From positions 1-19,248 of the forward strand of contig JAJPZL010000249.1 of assembly GCA_021204375.1 (NCBI GenBank): a DNA stretch of 19,248 nucleotides, written 5' to 3'. A program made the translations under genes and the position numbers. Below the pieces are notes generated by a model that worked only from the letters and a program-made list of their open reading frames with translations, had not been told where the DNA came from and did no database searches. Below are positions 15,610-19,248 of this stretch, one piece after another. This DNA comes from Bacteroides sp. Its GTDB lineage: Bacteria > Bacteroidota > Bacteroidia > Bacteroidales > Bacteroidaceae. Positions within the stretch are counted from its first letter, which is position 1, and each line of letters starts with the position of its first letter.

Positions 15610-17694
15610 TTATCTTGCCAGCGGCATCCATACGGTCATTTCACTCTTCCCTCTGTTCCCCCAGGCATAATAAGGGATCAAACGGATCTTTACCGGTTGA
15701 TCTGCTTTCGTCAGATCCCGGTAAAGTACATTTTCCCAATCTACCTTTTCGGAAAGAAGCGCTGTACCTTCCAGAGCTACAATAGGACTACCTTCAATAG
15801 CGATCTTTTTCGGAGTAAGTTCAATAGAGGCAGGAATAACTACATTGTCAATTTTATGGCCTCCTTCAATATCCATATTTTCCAGGCAGTAAACCAACGG
15901 ACCCCGTTTTACGGCGATCTGGTTACGGGTCTCTTCCAGGAGCGGATGAGATTCGATCAGGCGCACCGGCATATCCATCACAAACGATACTATATCGCCC
16001 TTTTTCCAGACTCTTTCCACATCCAAAAATGTATTGGGCTGAACGTTTACGTTAACCGGCTCTCCGTTTACAGTCAGGGTAGCATGTTCACACCACTCCG
16101 GTACACGTAGTGAAAGAGCAAAAGCTCTCTTTTTGGGAGCCCGGTCAATAGTGATAGCTACTGCACCGTCCCACGGATAGTCTGAAACCTGGGATAATTC
16201 TATTTTTTCTCCGTTCCAGGTTGTTTTCAGTTGGCTACCTCCATACATATTGCAGATAATTCCTTTCTCAGCGACCGCATAAGCATAGTTCTGCGCCTGG
16301 CATACGGTACGCAAGGTATTGGGCGGACAACAGAAACAGCTGATATACTCCATACGCTCTTTCGGCCAGCGCAGGGTATAAGGCAGGTCCTCGCTCAGTC
16401 GCAGCGGATTGGTATAGAAATATCTCTTTCCATCCAGGCTGATACCGCTCAGGATGCTGTTATACATACAGGTCTCGATCAGTTCTGCATATTTAGCTTC
16501 TCCGGTAGTCTGGAACATACGCCAGTTGAACAGGAGATTCCCGATATTGGCACAGGTCTCGTTATGGGCGGTACTGTTAGGCAACTGGTAAGGACGGCCG
16601 TAGCTTTGGTGCACTTTCTGGATGCTATCCGGTTCGTAGTTGGTACCGTCGGGAGAAGTTCCGTCATACAAGGCACCACAGGCACCGGTAATATACATTT
16701 TACGGAATACAATATCTCTCCAGATGCTTTCCAGGTTCTCCATTAACTGCTCTTCTCCGGTCTCCGCATATACATCGGCTACACCGGCGTACAAATAGTT
16801 GGCCCGTACAGCGTGCCCCATGGCATTTTTCTGCTCCCGGAACGGTACTCGGTCCTGATTGTCGTCCGTACCGTTCTCTACCATTCCCCGGATATCGATC
16901 AGGTTCTTGGAGAGTTCTAAGTAACGGGGATTACCGGTAGTACGGTACATCTCTACTACGCCCATATAGTGTGAAGGGCAGATGGCGTTACGGGCCAGTT
17001 CTGCCGTAGCTGTTTCATAAAAATAACAGAGGAAATCGGTTGCTTTGATCGCAGTTTCCAGCAACGTTCTCTTACCGGTAGCCCGGTGATGTACAATACC
17101 GGCCATCATCAGGTGTCCGAGGTTGTAGGTCTCAAAGTTCAGGCGGTTGGCAAACGCCCCTTTTTCATCTTCACCTCCCACTTTGGTACCGATCACCGTC
17201 TGCTGATGCGCATGGCTGTGGGTATCAATTCCCTGGTTTTTTTCTTCAATGATCACCGGCGTATGGATATATCCATCTTCCCGCTGTGCCTCCGAAATGT
17301 GTTTGATCACATGATCCATCAGCTCATCCAGTTTCGGATCTTGGGTCACTGCGTATACCGACGCCACACCTTCGAGCCATTTATAGACATCTCCGTCGTG
17401 GAAGGGAGGCCCCCAGTGCTCTCCGGGGCAGACTCCGGCCGCTATTTCAAAGTTGCGGAACCCGTGCGATACCTCCGGGGTATTCCAGGTTTTCCACATA
17501 TTAAGCACCATGGTGTCTCTGCACACCGCAAAACGATCGCCCCAGAAGCCATCTGTCCAGGTAACGGCTCCCAGGTCGGTATTAGCCATTTTAGCATACT
17601 TACTCTTACTCATATCGGTAAGGCCGCCTTGCTGGGCATACGCTCCGGTGGCTACGGCAGAGGCCAGCAGGAGTAACATTTTTATACTTTTCAT
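15610..17694 (-). CDS. GH127-family hydrolase (possible aceric acid hydrolase)
   Basis: The 694-residue protein starts at ATG 17694 with a signal peptide ending near TGAYAQ, so it is periplasmic. It has the (alpha/alpha)6 barrel of the DUF1680/GH127 family, followed by beta domains from about residue 480. The zinc-cysteine active site is complete: Glu379 and Cys381 in HNETCANIGN, and Cys455-Cys456 in CFCCPPNTLR. Cys455 corresponds to the cysteine nucleophile of GH127 beta-L-arabinofuranosidase HypBA1. GH127 members cleave beta-L-arabinofuranose. In the B. thetaiotaomicron RG-II locus BT1003, next to the GH141 and GH78 genes, releases aceric acid from chain B, and the same neighbours here favour that role. 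It is the first gene of the minus-strand block, 14 bases ahead of the GH141-like gene. I see no clear consensus promoter in the 148 bases separating it from the divergent regulator remnant. Confidence 0.85.
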   Translation of the reverse strand: MKSIKMLLLLASAVATGAYAQQGGLTDMSKSKYAKMANTDLGAVTWTDGFWGDRFAVCRDTMVLNMWKTWNTPEVSHGFRNFEIAAGVCPGEHWGPPFHDGDVYKWLEGVASVYAVTQDPKLDELMDHVIKHISEAQREDGYIHTPVIIEEKNQGIDTHSHAHQQTVIGTKVGGEDEKGAFANRLNFETYNLGHLMMAGIVHHRATGKRTLLETAIKATDFLCYFYETATAELARNAICPSHYMGVVEMYRTTGNPRYLELSKNLIDIRGMVENGTDDNQDRVPFREQKNAMGHAVRANYLYAGVADVYAETGEEQLMENLESIWRDIVFRKMYITGACGALYDGTSPDGTNYEPDSIQKVHQSYGRPYQLPNSTAHNETCANIGNLLFNWRMFQTTGEAKYAELIETCMYNSILSGISLDGKRYFYTNPLRLSEDLPYTLRWPKERMEYISCFCCPPNTLRTVCQAQNYAYAVAEKGIICNMYGGSQLKTTWNGEKIELSQVSDYPWDGAVAITIDRAPKKRAFALSLRVPEWCEHATLTVNGEPVNVNVQPNTFLDVERVWKKGDIVSFVMDMPVRLIESHPLLEETRNQIAVKRGPLVYCLENMDIEGGHKIDNVVIPASIELTPKKIAIEGSPIVALEGTALLSEKVDWENVLYRDLTKADQPVKIRLIPYYAWGNRGKSEMTVWMPLAR

Positions 17695-17819
17695 CGGATC
17701 AAAATTTTATGCATTTTCCTATTAAAAAAAGAGACGACAAAAGAGGTAAAATGTACTCAGAAGAGAACCCTTGTAAAATTGTAGCAAAACAGGACATCCG
17801 GATTTACCGACCGGTTTAC

Positions 17820-17827
17820 TATCTTTG
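17820..17827 (+). promoter_or_regulatory. Bacteroides-type -7 promoter element
   Basis: TATCTTTG matches the Bacteroidota sigma-ABfr -7 consensus TAnnTTTG exactly. It lies 15 bases before the ATG of the regulator remnant at 17843, which implies a very short leader. No strong TTTG is seen 19-21 bases upstream, where the -33 element is expected. Confidence 0.5.
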
Positions 17828-17842
17828 CCAAAAACAGACCTT

Positions 17843-18606
17843 ATGGAATATATATATTGCCAGAGTTGCGGAATACTGCTAGAAAACAGTACCCAGTACG
17901 GAACGCACGCAGACCATTCACCCACCAGTGAATATTGCAGTTACTGCTATCAGGAAGGAGAATTTACCGAAGATTGCACCATGGAGGAGATGATCCTTCA
18001 CTGTGTAGAGTACCTGGATGAATTCAACGAAGGCAGCCGGACCCACTTTTCTCGGGAAGAAGCGATCCGGGAGATGCGTAAACACTTCCCTACCCTGAAG
18101 AGATGGCAACAGAAACAGGAGACTGAGAACTATTACCACCAGGCCGTTAATAAAGTGGTAGACTATATAAACACCCATCTGTTTGAAGCGATAGACCTGA
18201 AAAAGTTATCGGATATCTCCCATATATCTCGCTGTCACTTTGTACATATCCATAACTTATAAAAGCCGGGAGAATACTTTCTGAATCTCTCGTTTGATGA
18301 TCCGCTGATCACACGGATGGACCAATTCCGTTATTACTTTTGCCACACGATCAAACATCCCGTAAAGCCGACCGGCAAGGTAGGCACTATAACAATTGGA
18401 GGAGGAACAAATGCTGGATTCCGCTCGGTAGGCCATTATCCTGGCTCTTTAACCTATATGAATAGATCTATACCGACTGGCTCCCGGTAAGTAAGTAACT
18501 ATCTGCTGCGTGACTCTTTTACTTTAGAAATGTATATGGAGAATCTCTAAGTACTACAGATAAAGGGAATGATATAACAGAGTATGTACTAGTCCGGAAA
18601 AAGTAG
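17843..18606 (+). pseudogene. Decayed AraC-family regulator with N-terminal zinc ribbon and effector-binding remnant
   Basis: From the ATG at 17843 (an upstream TTG at 17825 is less likely) the frame codes 139 residues and stops at 18260-18262. Cys6-x2-Cys9 and Cys32-x2-Cys35 form a zinc ribbon. Residues 101-139 are the first half of an AraC DNA-binding domain (VVDYINTHLFEAIDLKKLSD...SRCHF). Coding resemblance continues beyond the stop. Positions 18263-18460 give YFLNLSFDDPLITRMDQFRY..., typical of the AraC/GyrI-like effector-binding domain. Another frame at 18466-18492 gives IYTDWLPVS, the first frame then gives YLLRDSFTLEMYMENL up to a stop at 18548, and a shifted frame ends at the TAG at 18604-18606. 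The second helix-turn-helix and the first half of the effector domain are missing, so an internal deletion plus several frameshifts is the simplest reading. A short truncated protein might still be made. Confidence 0.8.
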
Positions 18607-18612
18607 TTCTAT

Positions 18613-19248
18613 TCAGGGATTCTCCGACCTGTTCCAGCCTTTGGATGATATATAATCGGCAGCTATCAACATAGAAGTACCATACTTTTTCATCTCTTTT
18701 GCTATGTCAGGATAAAGAGTGATCAAATTCTTGGTTGATTTTTCTTTATATTGGTACAAGCCTTCCTCTCCCGAATCCGGGTTAAAGAGATAAAAAAGTT
18801 CTTCATTAATGCATCCCATGTGTGTATCGGAAACAAAATAAGAGAAAGGACGCTTATGACTAAAAAGGCTTTCTCCCAAACTATTATTCACATAGGAATA
18901 TCCCAACAGCTCCATCATAGAAGGATAAACATTAATTTGCAGACCATACTGATTAAAAATTTGGGGAACATCATCAAATCGGGACGAATGAAAAACAAGA
19001 GGAATATGATTATAGGAAAGTGCCATAGGATAAGTTTGCTCTCCGTGAACACTTCCATGATCACCAATAAACACAAAAAGAGTGTTTTCATACCACGATT
19101 CTCTCCGGGCCGATTCCATAAAAACACGTATACAGTCATCTGCATAAGCTACAATCGCTTCAGAATCATCATTCCCTTTATCTTTAAACTCATCAGGAAC
19201 AATGAATGGCGGATGATTACTCACTGTAAGAAATACGGAGAGAAAAGG
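18613..19248 (-). CDS. LTA synthase / phosphoethanolamine transferase-like sulfatase-fold protein, 5' part outside the window
   Basis: The frame is open to the window edge, so this is the C-terminal part (about 211 residues) of a longer protein. It begins ...FLSVFLTVSNHPPF, a phrase typical of the sulfatase-fold domain of lipoteichoic-acid-synthase-like and EptA-like phosphoglycol or phosphoethanolamine transferases. FIGDHGSVHG supplies the conserved metal-binding Asp-His pair of that fold. Family members carry N-terminal membrane helices and a periplasmic catalytic domain that modifies lipids or glycans of the envelope, and both the helices and the catalytic threonine would lie beyond the edge. 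It ends seven bases from the convergent regulator remnant. Its DNA is clearly more AT-rich than the hydrolase genes (18901-18960 is about one third GC), so it probably belongs to a different unit, perhaps surface polysaccharide or lipid modification. Confidence 0.75.
   Translation of the reverse strand, partial: PFLSVFLTVSNHPPFIVPDEFKDKGNDDSEAIVAYADDCIRVFMESARRESWYENTLFVFIGDHGSVHGEQTYPMALSYNHIPLVFHSSRFDDVPQIFNQYGLQINVYPSMMELLGYSYVNNSLGESLFSHKRPFSYFVSDTHMGCINEELFYLFNPDSGEEGLYQYKEKSTKNLITLYPDIAKEMKKYGTSMLIAADYISSKGWNRSENP

Overview
The window looks like a chromosomal segment of a gut-type Bacteroidales bacterium (Bacteroides or Parabacteroides). The reasons are the density of glycoside hydrolases with signal peptides, a perfect Bacteroides-type -7 element (TAnnTTTG), weak or absent Shine-Dalgarno sequences, an AraC-type regulator remnant carrying a zinc ribbon, and palindromic intergenic repeats of the kind common in this phylum. 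Almost everything from 147 to 17694 is on the minus strand. Read in the direction of transcription the order is: GH127-like (15610-17694), GH141-like beta-helix protein (13754-15595), MFS transporter (12328-13695), GH78 alpha-L-rhamnosidase (10125-12305), DapA/NanA-family aldolase (8827-9744), sodium:solute symporter (7131-8597), GH138-like alpha-galacturonidase (4380-7058), and a GH137-GH2 fusion (147-4331).

This gene set and order closely resemble, from memory, the BT0996-BT1003 part of the Bacteroides thetaiotaomicron rhamnogalacturonan-II (RG-II) locus (BT0996 GH137/GH2, BT0997 GH138, BT1001 GH78, BT1002 GH141, BT1003 GH127). On that reading, the enzymes here remove the alpha-galacturonic acid, beta-glucuronic acid and alpha-fucose of RG-II side chain A, and the beta-arabinofuranose, aceric acid and a rhamnose of side chain B. 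No SusC/SusD pair, polysaccharide lyase or hybrid two-component regulator lies in the window, so it is only part of the locus.

The GH127-GH141-MFS-GH78 block is tightly packed (gaps of 14, 58 and 22 bases). A 380-base gap (9745-10124) and a 229-base gap (8598-8826) then isolate the aldolase gene on both sides. Both gaps hold nested palindromic elements, and hairpins sit close behind the GH78 and aldolase stop codons. Symporter, GH138 and GH137-GH2 follow with gaps of 72 and 48 bases. The aldolase and symporter are the least explained part. RG-II carries the rare 2-keto-3-deoxy sugars Kdo and Dha, and a DapA-family pyruvate aldolase next to an inner-membrane symporter is a plausible route for them.

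Upstream of the GH127 gene, on the plus strand, is a decayed AraC-type regulator (17843-18606) with an intact-looking promoter. It has an N-terminal zinc ribbon and half of the DNA-binding domain, then a stop, and remnants of an effector-binding domain in several frames. Convergent with it, the 3' part of an LTA-synthase/phosphoethanolamine-transferase-like gene (18613-19248, minus strand) runs off the window. Its base composition is visibly more AT-rich than the RG-II genes.
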